NCBI GenBank assembly: GCA_031366605.1
Contig: JANLOO010000022.1
Coordinates: forward strand, 68,509-132,508
Direction: 5' to 3'
DNA length: 64,000 nucleotides
DNA from: CALMEC01 sp031366605
Lineage (GTDB): Bacteria; Actinomycetota; Thermoleophilia; Miltoncostaeales; Miltoncostaeaceae
Below, one piece after another: positions 52,958-61,513 of the stretch. The position numbers and the translations under genes are program-made. A model generated the notes under the pieces. It was not told the DNA's origin. It did no database searches and was given only the letters and a program-made list of their open reading frames with translations. Numbering within the stretch: the stretch's first letter is position 1; every line of letters begins with the position of its first letter.

Positions 52958-54640
52958 GTGAAGTTCCGACGAAGCGTAGGTGTTGCGCTGAGCGTGTTTG
53001 GCACGCTTGGCGTGGTGGTGGCGGCGTTCGGGGCGACGTCGTTCAGTGACGTCCGCGCCAACAACCCGCAGGTGTCGACGGACGCGAATTCCAACGCGAC
53101 CGCGGTGTTCCCGACGAACAAGCAGAACGAGCCGACGATCGCGGTCAACCCGACGAACGACACGATTCTGATCGCGGGCTCCAACGACGAGCAGCGCCAG
53201 CCACCGTGTGGCCCCGGGCCGGTGCGTGGCGCGACGACCGCCAACGACTGTTCGTTTTTCCCGGGCGTCGGCACGTCCGGCATCTACACGTCGTCCGACG
53301 GCGGAGTCAGGTGGACCAACCGTGGCCTGCTCGACGACCAGGCAGGCTGGAAGAGCAGTGCCTTGGTCTCCGATGGCGACCCGGTCATCGTGTACGGCCC
53401 CAAGCCGGTGGCCGGCGGGAAGTTCAGCTACGCCAAGGGTGCCCGCGCCTACTACGCGACGCTTGCCAGCTACAAAGCCGGGCAAAACCCGTTCCCGCCG
53501 AACAAGGCACCGGAGCTCCTCGCGGTGTCGTGGTCGGATGACAACGGGTTGACCTGGAGCGCGCCGACCGTCGCGACGGTCAAGGACAACCCCAACAACT
53601 TCAACGACAAGGAATCGATCTGGGTGGACGACCTGGCTTCGAGCCCGTTCTTCGGCAGGTTGTACATGTCGTGGACCCAGTTCCGGTCGTCGACGTTTAC
53701 TGGTAACGGCTCGGAACCCGTGATGGTCACCGTGTCGGCGGACGCCGGCACGACGTGGGCGTCGCCGAAGCAGCTTTCTCCGGCCTTCAACAATGCTGCC
53801 ATCGGCGGCCGTCAGGGATCGGCCGCGCGCAGCGGTCCGGATGGGACCGCGTACGTCGCGTGGGAGGACGGGCGCGCACAGGTCATCTCCGCCTCCCGTG
53901 ACGGCGGCGCGACGTGGAGTCGACCGGCGACGATCGGCGCGGTCGTGGATCTGCACGACCCGATTCCCGGCTCGAACTTCCGGACCGACAGCTTCTTGTC
54001 GCTGGCGGCGGACCCGGCCACCGGAACGCTGTACGCCGCGTGGGCGAACCGCACGCCTGCGGGCGGTCGGATCGTCGTCACGGCGTCGACCGATCGGGGA
54101 GCGACCTGGAGTGCGCCGACGACGGTGAGCGGGAGCGAGGGCTACGCCTTCTTCCAGGGCCTGGACGTCGCCCCGAACGGCCGGGTGGACATCGGCTACC
54201 AGGCGCAGGTCACGGTTGGTGCCAAGCTGTTCGGGACCGGCAATGCGCTGATCGGCAGCTGGTTCGTGTCGAAGGCGCCCGGTGGTTCGTGGAGCGCACC
54301 GACGCGCGTGTCGACAGCGTCCTCGGACCCGGCGGCGTCGGCCCAGAACAACCTGGCGCGCCAGTTCTTCGGCGACTACAACACGCTCGTCTCGACGAGC
54401 GCGAACGCTTGGTTCATCTACACCGACACCCGGACGGGTGTGGGGTGTCGCGCTGTCGACGACTACCAGGCAGCCATCCTCGGGACCACGTTGGTCCGGG
54501 AGGACGAGGAGGACCAGATCGCGGCCAGACTCGGGCAGGACCCGAACGCCCATGAGCCCGGCGCGAAGCCGGCGCCACCGGAGCACTGCACGGGGCAGTT
54601 CGGCAACAGCGACGCATTCGTCAGCCGCGTCACGCCCTGA
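52958..54640 (+). CDS. Secreted Asp-box (sialidase-like beta-propeller) protein
   Basis: A 560-residue exported protein. The signal peptide (FRRSVGVALSVFGTLGVVVA) is followed by a beta-propeller with at least five Asp-box motifs: SSDGGVRWT, SDDNGLTWS, SADAGTTWA, SRDGGATWS and STDRGATWS. The catalytic Arg triad of true sialidases cannot be confirmed by eye, so it may be a binding protein. GTG 52958 has a GGAGG ribosome binding site six bases before it. A strong terminator follows the stop. Four Cys residues in the mature part may form disulfides. Confidence 0.85.
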   Translation: MKFRRSVGVALSVFGTLGVVVAAFGATSFSDVRANNPQVSTDANSNATAVFPTNKQNEPTIAVNPTNDTILIAGSNDEQRQPPCGPGPVRGATTANDCSFFPGVGTSGIYTSSDGGVRWTNRGLLDDQAGWKSSALVSDGDPVIVYGPKPVAGGKFSYAKGARAYYATLASYKAGQNPFPPNKAPELLAVSWSDDNGLTWSAPTVATVKDNPNNFNDKESIWVDDLASSPFFGRLYMSWTQFRSSTFTGNGSEPVMVTVSADAGTTWASPKQLSPAFNNAAIGGRQGSAARSGPDGTAYVAWEDGRAQVISASRDGGATWSRPATIGAVVDLHDPIPGSNFRTDSFLSLAADPATGTLYAAWANRTPAGGRIVVTASTDRGATWSAPTTVSGSEGYAFFQGLDVAPNGRVDIGYQAQVTVGAKLFGTGNALIGSWFVSKAPGGSWSAPTRVSTASSDPAASAQNNLARQFFGDYNTLVSTSANAWFIYTDTRTGVGCRAVDDYQAAILGTTLVREDEEDQIAARLGQDPNAHEPGAKPAPPEHCTGQFGNSDAFVSRVTP

Positions 54641-54652
54641 ACTTAGGGGGAT

Positions 54653-54681
54653 GTGGAGGGCCGGCCCGGCCGGCCCTCCAC
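54653..54681 (+). terminator. Strong hairpin terminator
   Basis: A 13-base perfect stem (GTGGAGGGCCGGC, 54653-54665, paired with 54669-54681) with a CCG loop, 12 bases after the stop of the Asp-box gene. A short T-rich stretch (TTCATTTTCT) follows. Probably a rho-independent terminator. Confidence 0.8.
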
Positions 54682-54698
54682 ACTTCATTTTCTGCGGC

Positions 54699-54724
54699 GT
54701 ACCGCAAGGTTCACCTTGCGGTAC
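54699..54724. repeat. Perfect inverted repeat downstream of terminator
   Basis: An 11-base stem GTACCGCAAGG (54699-54709) and its complement (54714-54724) with a TTCA loop. No T-run follows in either direction. It may be a second terminator, a regulator site or the trace of a mobile element end. Confidence 0.6.
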
Positions 54725-54893
54725 CAGGCTTTGAGGTGAACCACGTTTGCCTCCGCCAGAACCTCTGGCTCAGGGCCTGTCCGGTCGACACGTCAATGCG
54801 CGTGAGAGTTGGCGCGGCGAGGAGACCGTCTCGGGTGTGGGCGGTGTGGGTCACCCAGAGCGTCCCGGCGTCCTGTGCTGACGAGAGGTTCGA
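54711..54893 (-). pseudogene. Possible gene fragment (C-terminal remnant)
   Basis: An open stretch of 60 codons without any initiator, between an in-frame TGA (54894-54896) and its terminal TGA (54711-54713). It translates to sequence that looks like real protein (DAGTLWVTHTAHTRDGLLAA, then TLTRIDVSTGQALSQRFW). I read it as the end of a decayed beta-rich protein gene. Weak evidence. Confidence 0.3.
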
Positions 54894-55036
54894 TCACCGA
54901 TGCACCTGAACCGTTTTCCGGAGACGACACCGACCACGTTCCGGTCAGCGACGACTTCCGGCCACCCCACGGCGTATTTGGGCATTGCCGATCTGGTCGC
55001 CCGAAGGCGGCCTCCGCGCTCCTGGGTGCCGTCGGC
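54894..55036. other. Intergenic stretch, nothing recognised
   Basis: Together with the adjacent terminator, palindrome and gene remnant this makes up 396 bases between the Asp-box gene and the DUF4389 gene. I see no gene or clear signal in this part. Confidence 0.3.
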
Positions 55037-55681
55037 TCAGGGGCGGAGCCTGAACGGCGGGTAGCGATCGGTCACCAGGATGAGGGCGTAGCCGACGACG
55101 CGGTTGTGCCAGCGGATCACACCCTCGACGAAGTCGAACAGCCCGCGCGGATAGCGGCCGGTGACGAGGATCGCGAACCACGCCCCGATGACTGCGAAGA
55201 GCACGCCGACGTACAGAAACACGAGGACGATGTAGTGCGGGATCGCGAGGAACCACTTCACGAGCGGCAGCCAGCGGTTCAGCCCAAGCTTCGCGTCGGG
55301 GAAGCCGAAATCCAGATGCACTGACTGCTGGTCGTCGGTCGACGGGTAGCGGTCGTCCATCAGAGCGACGTAGACCCCGACACGGTTGGTGAAGCGCAGC
55401 AACTCGAGATTCCAGTCAAACCACCAGCGCGGATACTTCTGCCGGAACACGATCATCAACAGCAGCGGCAAAAACAGCAGTCCCGTGCCGCCCACGGCGA
55501 TGGTGGTGGTGGTGGCCGAGCCGCCCCCGAAGTCGCCACCGCTCGAGTAGCCGCCGATGCTCGCGAACACGATCGCGATCGGGATGACCGTGAAAACACG
55601 AAAGGCCGTTTGGAGACGGTTGAGCTCGCGGGCCGGGTAGTCGACCGAGAATCGCACGGGATAGTCGTCGTTCACGTGCAC
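55037..55681 (-). CDS. DUF4389 membrane protein
   Basis: A 214-residue membrane protein. The opening YPVRFSVDYPARELNRLQTA and the segment YPRWWFDWNLELLRFTNRVG are typical of DUF4389. Transmembrane segments are AFRVFTVIPIAIVFASIGGY, TGLLFLPLLLMIVF and YIVLVFLYVGVLFAVIGAWF. The end RYPPFRLRP is also family-like. I chose GTG 55681 because the family homology starts there. Function unknown. Confidence 0.82.
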   Translation of the reverse strand: MHVNDDYPVRFSVDYPARELNRLQTAFRVFTVIPIAIVFASIGGYSSGGDFGGGSATTTTIAVGGTGLLFLPLLLMIVFRQKYPRWWFDWNLELLRFTNRVGVYVALMDDRYPSTDDQQSVHLDFGFPDAKLGLNRWLPLVKWFLAIPHYIVLVFLYVGVLFAVIGAWFAILVTGRYPRGLFDFVEGVIRWHNRVVGYALILVTDRYPPFRLRP

Positions 55682-56109
55682 GTTCTTCTCACTCGTCGTG
55701 GTCTCATTCCCGCTCGCAGCGGCTGCTCGACGATCACGTTCAGAGCAGCAAGCTACCACCCCGATCGACCACAAGCTGAGTCTTCTGCCGGGTCTCCGCT
55801 GAGGCGGGAGACCGCTACCTGGCGGGCCAGTGTCAGTCAGCCAGGTCCTGCTCATCACGTCGGGCAGTACCCACATCAAAAGCGATCGACCGGAACGGCG
55901 GCGACCTTGGCCACGTCGCCCTGGAGAGGGACTTCAGAAGACAATTCGCCGGAGTGCACGCAAACCTCCGGTATGTCATTTTGGGGAAGGTGGCCAACGG
56001 ACAAGAACGGCCGGATCGATGCGTTACGCGACTGCGGCTCGGCGCCGTTGTGACGTCTCCAATCTGCGCTACTCCTTCAGTCGCACGGCGATCGCCGAAG
56101 GTCACGCTC
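55682..56109. other. Intergenic stretch with hairpin and partial direct repeat
   Basis: No gene recognised. A hairpin GGTCTCC/GGAGACC (55791-55797/55807-55813) is present. The 30 bases at 55958-55987 resemble those at 62711-62740 (about 24 of 30 identical, both opening ACGCAAACCT), which might mark the ends of an inserted segment. Confidence 0.3.
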
Positions 56110-56913
56110 CTACGGCGCGAGCGAAGCCTGGCGCACCGAGCGCCCGCTGCGTCGCAACTCGGCACGGATCGTAAGAGCAGAGCGAGCACCTGGCCGGTCG
56201 TAGGCGGCGACCTCGATCACAGTCGCAAGCGCCCATCCCGTGGCAGCCATCGTCGCCTCCGGCAGCATGACCGAAACGGCGATCGGCGACGACCCGGGAA
56301 ACGGCGGTAGGCCCGCAGGCATGTCCGGCTCGCACGCCGGGCCGAAGGCGAACGGCCCGGTGTTGAGGTGTGCGAGGCGAGCCAACAGCTCCGACTCGCT
56401 CAGGCCTTCGAGCTGGGTTCCGTCGATGAGCAGGCGCGCCTCAGCGCGTGCCCTCGGCGCGGCGTTGAACCAGTTCAAGCCCGACAGCAGGTTGTCCGCG
56501 CGGGAACGGATCGGCTGAAGCTCCGTTCCGGTCACCTGCACGGCGGCAGGCTCCAGGACTCCGAACCGGCCCAGGGCGTCTTCAAAGCAACGGAGCAGGG
56601 CCGGTAGAGCCAGGACTGGTTCGACACCTTCCTCCAGCCCGACCTGGACCCATCCGATCCGGCTGTCGTCGAGACCGGCGGTCAACTCCGCTTCGTTCAT
56701 CCCCCAGAGCACGGAGCGTTGGGCCGGGAGCGATGTGCTCGACCACGCCATCAGGTCCGCATGAGAGCGGAACACGCTGTACAGGTCCTCGACGGTGGGA
56801 CCAGCAACTTGGGGGGCGACCGCCGACAACCTGCCGAAAGCCTCAACGACCAGCGTCGGTGCGGGCTGCGCCGCTCCGTGGGGCCACGGCGCCCAGCCGG
56901 AGACGCCGCTCAT
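56110..56913 (-). CDS. Hypothetical protein
   Basis: A 267-residue soluble protein with good coding character but no family I recognise (opening SGVSGWAPWPHGAAQPAPTL). It looks like an alpha/beta protein with two similar halves (LVVEAFGRLSAVAPQV and VSVMLPEATMAATGWALATV). It is alone on this strand, at the left of the accessory region. Confidence 0.55.
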   Translation of the reverse strand: MSGVSGWAPWPHGAAQPAPTLVVEAFGRLSAVAPQVAGPTVEDLYSVFRSHADLMAWSSTSLPAQRSVLWGMNEAELTAGLDDSRIGWVQVGLEEGVEPVLALPALLRCFEDALGRFGVLEPAAVQVTGTELQPIRSRADNLLSGLNWFNAAPRARAEARLLIDGTQLEGLSESELLARLAHLNTGPFAFGPACEPDMPAGLPPFPGSSPIAVSVMLPEATMAATGWALATVIEVAAYDRPGARSALTIRAELRRSGRSVRQASLAP

Positions 56914-57067
56914 GGCTGCGGTGCGGTACTTGACTGCGGCGCGCGCCTGCGCGCCACGCAGCTCGAGGGCGTACCGGGGCTGGGCTGCTGACGTAGGAAC
57001 GGCGTGAAATCAGTGCTTGCCTGCTTCAGCCTTGTCCGAGCCGTGGCGTCCTGCATCTGCTCTCCGT

Positions 57068-57497
57068 TCACGAATCCACACCTGGCGGCTGCGCTCGGAC
57101 GATCTCGGAGGCCGTGGTGAGATCGAGGTCGATCGAAGCAGCCCCCGTCTCAAGGCGAGTGATCCAGGCGCGTATCTCACGAAGAAGGGTCGGCGACCGG
57201 AACTTCGGCCGCGACCGATCTGGGTCCTCAAAAGGCGGGTAGTCCTCCAGGATGGCCCGCAGAGCGGCAGCCTGGTGAGCGACGGACGCTTCGAACAGGG
57301 TTTGTTCGAAGCAGACCCGCGTCGTCCCCGTAAAGGCACTCGTGTCAAACTGCGATGTCACAATTCTCGAGCCAGAATCGGTCGTGCGACGCGTACGAGA
57401 AGCCGCCAAGGTACCCGCCGTCAACGCCGATCCAGTTGTGGACTAAGCGGCCGATCTCTTTACGCGTCAGTCGTTGGTCACCGACTTCGGGGATCAT
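57068..57497 (-). pseudogene. Frameshifted AbiJ-N-terminal-like protein gene
   Basis: From ATG 57497 the frame reads MIPEVGDQRLTRKEIGRLVH, then GGYLGGFSYASHDRFWLENC, and stops early after IAV. One base on, the adjacent frame continues without interruption (DTSAFTGTTRVCFEQTLFEA ... SPTLLREIRAWITRLE) to 57068. The switch fits one extra A in AAA 57347-57349. The joined protein of about 140 residues resembles the AbiJ N-terminal domain 3 family linked to abortive infection. A TAGAAT box lies six bases before the ATG (57504-57509 on the - strand). Either a recent pseudogene or a sequence error. Confidence 0.6.
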
Positions 57498-57879
57498 GGC
57501 CGGATTCTACGGTCCTGGTCAGTTCGGAGAGCGGAGGAATCCCTCCGATGCCCCTTCGCTGTTCGGCCGCCTCACGAGCGGACTCCGAACGCACGCAAAC
57601 GGCACTTACGTTTCCTTATGGCGGCCCACAACTACGGTGCCGCCCAACTGTTCGGAGACCGAGCGGAGTCGAGCCTCGAAGTACGACAGTAGGGGTCGGA
57701 CGGTGTTACAGTAATCACGAGTACGGCTTCAGGTTCGCCGACGAGCTCCTCGTTTGGATGAGCAACTGACGCGTTGTTCGAACGGGGTTGCAGACGAGGG
57801 GATCAGCGGCGGCAACGTTGCGCTCCTGATACCTCCGACATAGACTCGCGTGCCTCACACTCGAACGGGGGAGGACGCA
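57498..57879. other. Intergenic stretch before DUF1326
   Basis: No gene recognised. A small GGAGG/CCTCC inverted repeat lies at 57533-57546, and a TAGACT (57840-57845) probably serves as -10 for the DUF1326 gene, which has a GGGGGAGG ribosome binding site. Confidence 0.3.
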
Positions 57880-58473
57880 ATGGGCTTCTCGGTCAAGGGC
57901 GATTACTTCGAGACATGCAGTTGCGACGTCAGTTGCCCCTGTATCTGGCTCGGGCCGGCGACGCAGGATGCGTGCGATGCCTTGCTCGCCTGGCACGTGA
58001 CGGAGGGCCAGAAGGACGGCGTCGACATCTCCGGCATGAACGCAGTGATGGCCGTGCACACCCCTAAGCGTATGACCGACGGTAACTGGAAGGTCGCCCT
58101 CTACCTCGATGATCGTGCGACGCCAGAGCAGTCCGAGGCATTGGGGGCGGTTTTCTCCGGCGGCGCCGGGGGGCACCTCGCCTCCCTTGGCCCGCTGATC
58201 GGCGAAGTCGCGGGTGTCGCACCTGCCTCGATCTCGTTCGACCGGAGCGGCGGATCGCTCAAGGCAACGGTCGGTGACCTGCTGTCGATGGAGTCCGAGG
58301 AGATGGTCGGGATGGACGGGTCGAACCCGCCCGTCATCACCAATCCCCTACTGGGCGCGATCACGCAACCGGTGACCCAGGCGAAAGCCGGTCCCGTCCG
58401 CTACCACGACCACTGGGACGCGGAGTTCTCGGACACCAACAGCTTCGTCACCGACTTCGCATATGAGGGCTGA
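57880..58473 (+). CDS. DUF1326 family protein
   Basis: A 197-residue protein with the DUF1326 opening FSVKGDYFETCSCDVSCPC, a dense Cys motif suggesting metal binding, and the C-terminal GPVRYHDHWDAEFSDTNSFV. It overlaps the next gene, a DUF2182 membrane protein, by 11 bases; the two families commonly occur together. The pair may handle a metal or a thiol-linked transport task (inference). ATG 57880 follows a strong ribosome binding site. Confidence 0.9.
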   Translation: MGFSVKGDYFETCSCDVSCPCIWLGPATQDACDALLAWHVTEGQKDGVDISGMNAVMAVHTPKRMTDGNWKVALYLDDRATPEQSEALGAVFSGGAGGHLASLGPLIGEVAGVAPASISFDRSGGSLKATVGDLLSMESEEMVGMDGSNPPVITNPLLGAITQPVTQAKAGPVRYHDHWDAEFSDTNSFVTDFAYEG

Positions 58474-59263
58474 GACCGACGTCGAGGCGCGCCCGCCGCT
58501 CGGGGTCTCCCTGAGCGACCTCCTCCCGTGGTGGATCGGCCTGTGTCTGATCGCGGCGCTCGCGTGGGTCGCCACGATCACGTGGGCCGGCCCGATGGGC
58601 GTCGGCCCCGGCACGATGGGGCTCTCGCTGGCGGCGTTCCTGTTCGTCTGGGTCGTGATGATGGCCGCGATGATGTTCCCGTCGGTGGCCCCGATGGCGT
58701 TCGTCTGGATTCGCTCGGTCGCGGCACGACCCACTACGCGGGGACGCGTCGTCGGCGTCGCGTCGTTCCTCTCGGGCTACCTCCTCGCGTGGGCAGCGTT
58801 CGGTGTCGCCGTGTACGTCGTGTTACTGGGCGCGGGTCGGCTCGCCGAGGACGCCCCCGACGTCGCGCGATGGGCCGGGGCGGCGATCTTCGCGGTGGCC
58901 GGCGTCTACCAGTTGACGCCGCTGAAGGGTGCGTGCCTCCGCCACTGCCGGACGCCCGTGGGATCGCTTTTTCACTACGCGAGCTACAGGGGGACTGGAC
59001 GCGATCTCCGCGTCGGGATACACCACGGGCTGTACTGCGTCGGCTGCTGCTGGGGACTCATGATCATGCTGGTCGCCGTCGGCGCGATGAACGTTCCGGC
59101 GATGGTCTCGCTCGCCGGCGTGATCCTGATCGAGAAGGTCTGGCGCCACGGGGCCGCATTCTCGCGGGTGGTCGGCGTCTTCCTGCTCGTCGCCGCGGCG
59201 CTCGTGCCGTTCATCCCGTCACTGCTGCCCGGGCTCCGCGCAATGCCGATGTCGCCGATGTAG
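58463..59263 (+). CDS. DUF2182 metal-binding membrane protein
   Basis: A 266-residue membrane protein of about seven helices. Motifs are WVVMMAAMMFPSVAPM, YQLTPLKGACLRHCRTP and HHGLYCVGCCWGLMIMLVAV, the Cys/Met-rich signature of DUF2182 (predicted metal-binding). It is translationally linked to DUF1326. Probable metal transport or maturation, not proven. Confidence 0.9.
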   Translation: MRAETDVEARPPLGVSLSDLLPWWIGLCLIAALAWVATITWAGPMGVGPGTMGLSLAAFLFVWVVMMAAMMFPSVAPMAFVWIRSVAARPTTRGRVVGVASFLSGYLLAWAAFGVAVYVVLLGAGRLAEDAPDVARWAGAAIFAVAGVYQLTPLKGACLRHCRTPVGSLFHYASYRGTGRDLRVGIHHGLYCVGCCWGLMIMLVAVGAMNVPAMVSLAGVILIEKVWRHGAAFSRVVGVFLLVAAALVPFIPSLLPGLRAMPMSPM

Positions 59264-59352
59264 CCCCGTCTGCAACCGAATCGGCGGGCCGGAAGATCGC
59301 CCGCGACGAGCTTGCGGCAGAGCTCCTCGACCGTCGCGAACCTCGTCGGTGA

Positions 59353-59897
59353 GTGCACGCCAACCGGCGTCACGTCGGACTCTTCGACGTCGCCGGCGTG
59401 GAGGCCGAGGAACCGCAAGTCTCGCCAGACTCCGAAACGGTCGACTTCATCCTGAACTGGACCAGGAACGGAATGTCGCGGCAGCTCGCCGACCACGACG
59501 CGCTCGAGAGGCGGTCAGCGCAGACCTTCGCGGCCGCCGCGGTCGTTGTCGGCCTCGCGCAGGTGTGTCCGGACTCCGGGATTCCTCTTCCGCCGCCGCC
59601 GTGCTACTGATCGCTGTGCTTGTCGCCTTCGCCGTGGTCTCCGCGGCTGCGATCGGCGTCTTCTGGACTCGGACGTATCGGTTCGTCGATCACTCCAGGA
59701 ACCTCTGGGCTCGCTGCCACAGCTGGAGTCCGAACGAGATCCGTCACTGGCTCGTTGCCGACCTCTCCGCAGCCTACGAACACAATCGCAAGATTGGACG
59801 TCACAAGGCCTGCCTGCTCCGTGTGGCGTTGATCGGCACGTCCATCGAAGTGCTGGTGGTGGGCGCCCTGCTATTGGTGCAGGCGGTCAGCGGCTAG
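59353..59897 (+). pseudogene. Frameshifted small membrane protein gene
   Basis: The frame from 59353 carries FILNWTRNGMSRQLADHDAL and AQTFAAAAVVVGLA, then runs into a Pro-rich end and stops at 59610. The adjacent frame takes over near 59560-59590 with SSSAAAVLLIAVLVAFAVVS, YRFVDHSRNLWARCHSWSPN and a last helix IEVLVVGALLLVQAV, ending at 59897. Joined, it is a roughly 180-residue protein with about three helices around a soluble middle. Some small membrane effectors of defence systems look similar, but I cannot assign it. Confidence 0.5.
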
Positions 59898-60853
59898 GTC
59901 ACGTGCCGCGTTCCTCGTAGTCCGGCTCCGGACCGTCATCACGAGGTGATTCAGGGTTGTGCGCCCATGCGGTCAGTCGCCTCACCCGTGCGGTGAGGAA
60001 GTTGAAGGCCGTTGGCCTCGCGGCCCGCACCGTGTTTCGGGATCGACGTCGCTCGGCTGGGAAGGCGGTGCGGCGGGTCTCCGCTGCGCTGGGTCGCGGC
60101 GGCAACAGCCGCCCAGCCGTCGATCGTGAAACCCGCGTGTTGCACGACCTCGCCGTCCGCGCAGCCCGCGACGCCGCTCGGGTGCTCGCGAACGCCCGCC
60201 GGAGCGGCCGCTCGACAAGCTCAGGCCCCGGCAAGCTCGGCCCGCCGTCGATTCCCCTCCGCTCGCCGACGACATCCGCGACGGGGGATGCGATCATGAT
60301 CATCGCTCTGACTCCTTCACTTCGTTGGGGTGTCGGGGCCGTCGGTCTCGGCCAACGGGCGGACACGACAGTGAAGGGACGCCTCTGGTCAGGCTCTCAT
60401 CAGGTCACAAACGTTGGTCGAGGCCACGACTGCCTCAACCGGATACCCCCGGCCGGCCGACCCCTCCCAATCTCGCCCCCAAGCCCATTAGCCCCCAAGC
60501 CCATTAGAAACAACACCAACACCGTCCCACACGAGCTTGGCAGAGGGGCCACCGGTCGAAGTCGGGCGGTAGCAGAACGAGGGCAGTCAGCTGATCGCTC
60601 GTCCTTCGGGACTCGCCTTGCTGGTCTGCCAGAGTGCACCGATGCTCAAAAGCCCTCACCGTGGCGGTTGAACGAAACGGGAGTTGGGACCGCGGTCGCA
60701 ACAACGCATCGTGCTTCGATACGGACGCCCTCACCTGGGAAGGCGGCCGGAAGCCTCGCTCTTGTCTTCTCAGCTTGATTCTACCTTGAAGGATCACGGG
60801 CACGGTGTCGCAAGATGAGCCGGCAGTCCGTACGGCACCACCACACGTACTCA
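59898..60853. other. Accessory stretch with possible transposase remnant
   Basis: Almost 1 kb without a trustworthy gene. A frame from about 59957 reads a basic helical segment (RKLKAVGLAARTVFRDRRRS, then DLAVRAARDAARVLANARRS) for roughly 90 residues, which resembles the middle of a transposase. It then degrades into low-quality sequence. A 16-base tandem duplication lies at 60475-60506. It reads as decayed mobile DNA. Confidence 0.35.
60475..60506. repeat. Tandem duplication of 16 bases
   Basis: GCCCCCAAGCCCATTA occurs twice head-to-tail. Simple local duplication; no function suggested. Confidence 0.7.
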
Positions 60854-60881
60854 TATCAGCCTTGTCTGATACGTTTCTCCT
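60854..60881 (+). promoter_or_regulatory. ArsR-type operator overlapping a leaderless promoter
   Basis: A perfect inverted repeat TATCAG-N6-CTGATA (60854-60871) ends inside the -10 box TACGTT (60870-60875), which lies six bases before the GTG of the metal-sensor gene. ArsR/SmtB repressors bind such 12-2-12-like palindromes and leave DNA on metal binding, so this gives direct autoregulation. Confidence 0.75.
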
Positions 60882-61268
60882 GTGAGTTCCACCGTCGAGT
60901 CCTATCTCACACAGAGCGAGTCGGGGGCGTTCCGCCTGCCGCAGGCTCCCACCGAGCCGGACCTACTGGCGAAGTACTTCCGCGGGCTCGGCGACCCGAC
61001 ACGGCTTCGCATCCTCGAGCTGCTCAGCGAGGCAGAAGCGTCGGTCGGGGACCTGGTCGCGCGTTTGGAGCTGGCTCAGCCGAACGTCTCGAATCACCTC
61101 GCGTGTCTTCGCTGGTGCGGTTTCGTCGCCTGGCGTCGTGACCGGCGGACAATCCTCTATCGCCTGGCCGACGAACGCGTGCCCGAACTCATCGCGCTCG
61201 CCCGTGGCTTGCTTCGCGACAACGCTCAGCACGTCGCCGCCTGCCGCACGATCGATGGGAGCTGCTGA
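60882..61268 (+). CDS. CmtR-like ArsR-family metal sensor
   Basis: A 128-residue winged-helix repressor. The recognition helix region NVSNHLACLRWCGFV carries Cys75 and Cys79, in the same position and spacing as the Cd(II)/Pb(II)-binding Cys57 and Cys61 of M. tuberculosis CmtR. A further Cys121 near the C-terminus matches CmtR Cys102 in distance, and Cys128 is the last residue. It therefore likely senses Cd, Pb or Hg. It is the first gene of a four-gene operon, and the next start overlaps its stop. Confidence 0.9.
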   Translation: MSSTVESYLTQSESGAFRLPQAPTEPDLLAKYFRGLGDPTRLRILELLSEAEASVGDLVARLELAQPNVSNHLACLRWCGFVAWRRDRRTILYRLADERVPELIALARGLLRDNAQHVAACRTIDGSC

Positions 61269-61513
61269 TGAGATCAGCTCGCAACCCCGGCAGCACGGCG
61301 CGTGGAGCCCTGGCAGCTGCCGGACTCGGCGTGGTCGCGGTGGTCTGCTGCGCTGGACTCCCACTCGCGGTTGGTCTCGTCGGGGCACTGACGTTGGGCG
61401 CCGCGTTCGGTTTGGGAGCGGGGATCCTCGGCGTTGCCACGCTGGTGGCGCTGGCGGTGTGGGCACGGCGCCGGCGCCGCTGCGCGGTCACCGACAGGAG
61501 TAACCGCCCGTGA
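61268..61513 (+). CDS. MerF-like small membrane protein
   Basis: An 81-residue protein with two transmembrane helices and a CC motif at the start of the first (GVVAVVCCAGLPLAVGLVGA), which resembles the paired cysteines of the Hg transporters MerF/MerT. A basic tail with one Cys follows. ATG 61268 overlaps the sensor stop. It probably moves a thiophilic metal or is a membrane anchor; the length is that of MerF. Confidence 0.75.
   Translation: MRSARNPGSTARGALAAAGLGVVAVVCCAGLPLAVGLVGALTLGAAFGLGAGILGVATLVALAVWARRRRRCAVTDRSNRP

Noticed and set aside
52931..54688. Long open frame on the - strand over the Asp-box gene
   Set aside because: Composition is Arg/Val/His repeats from the antisense strand; the + strand has a signal peptide, Asp-boxes and a terminator.
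59957..60778. 273-codon frame as an intact gene
   Set aside because: Only the first third looks protein-like; the rest is low-complexity and contains the 16-base tandem duplication, so I treat it as a possible transposase remnant.
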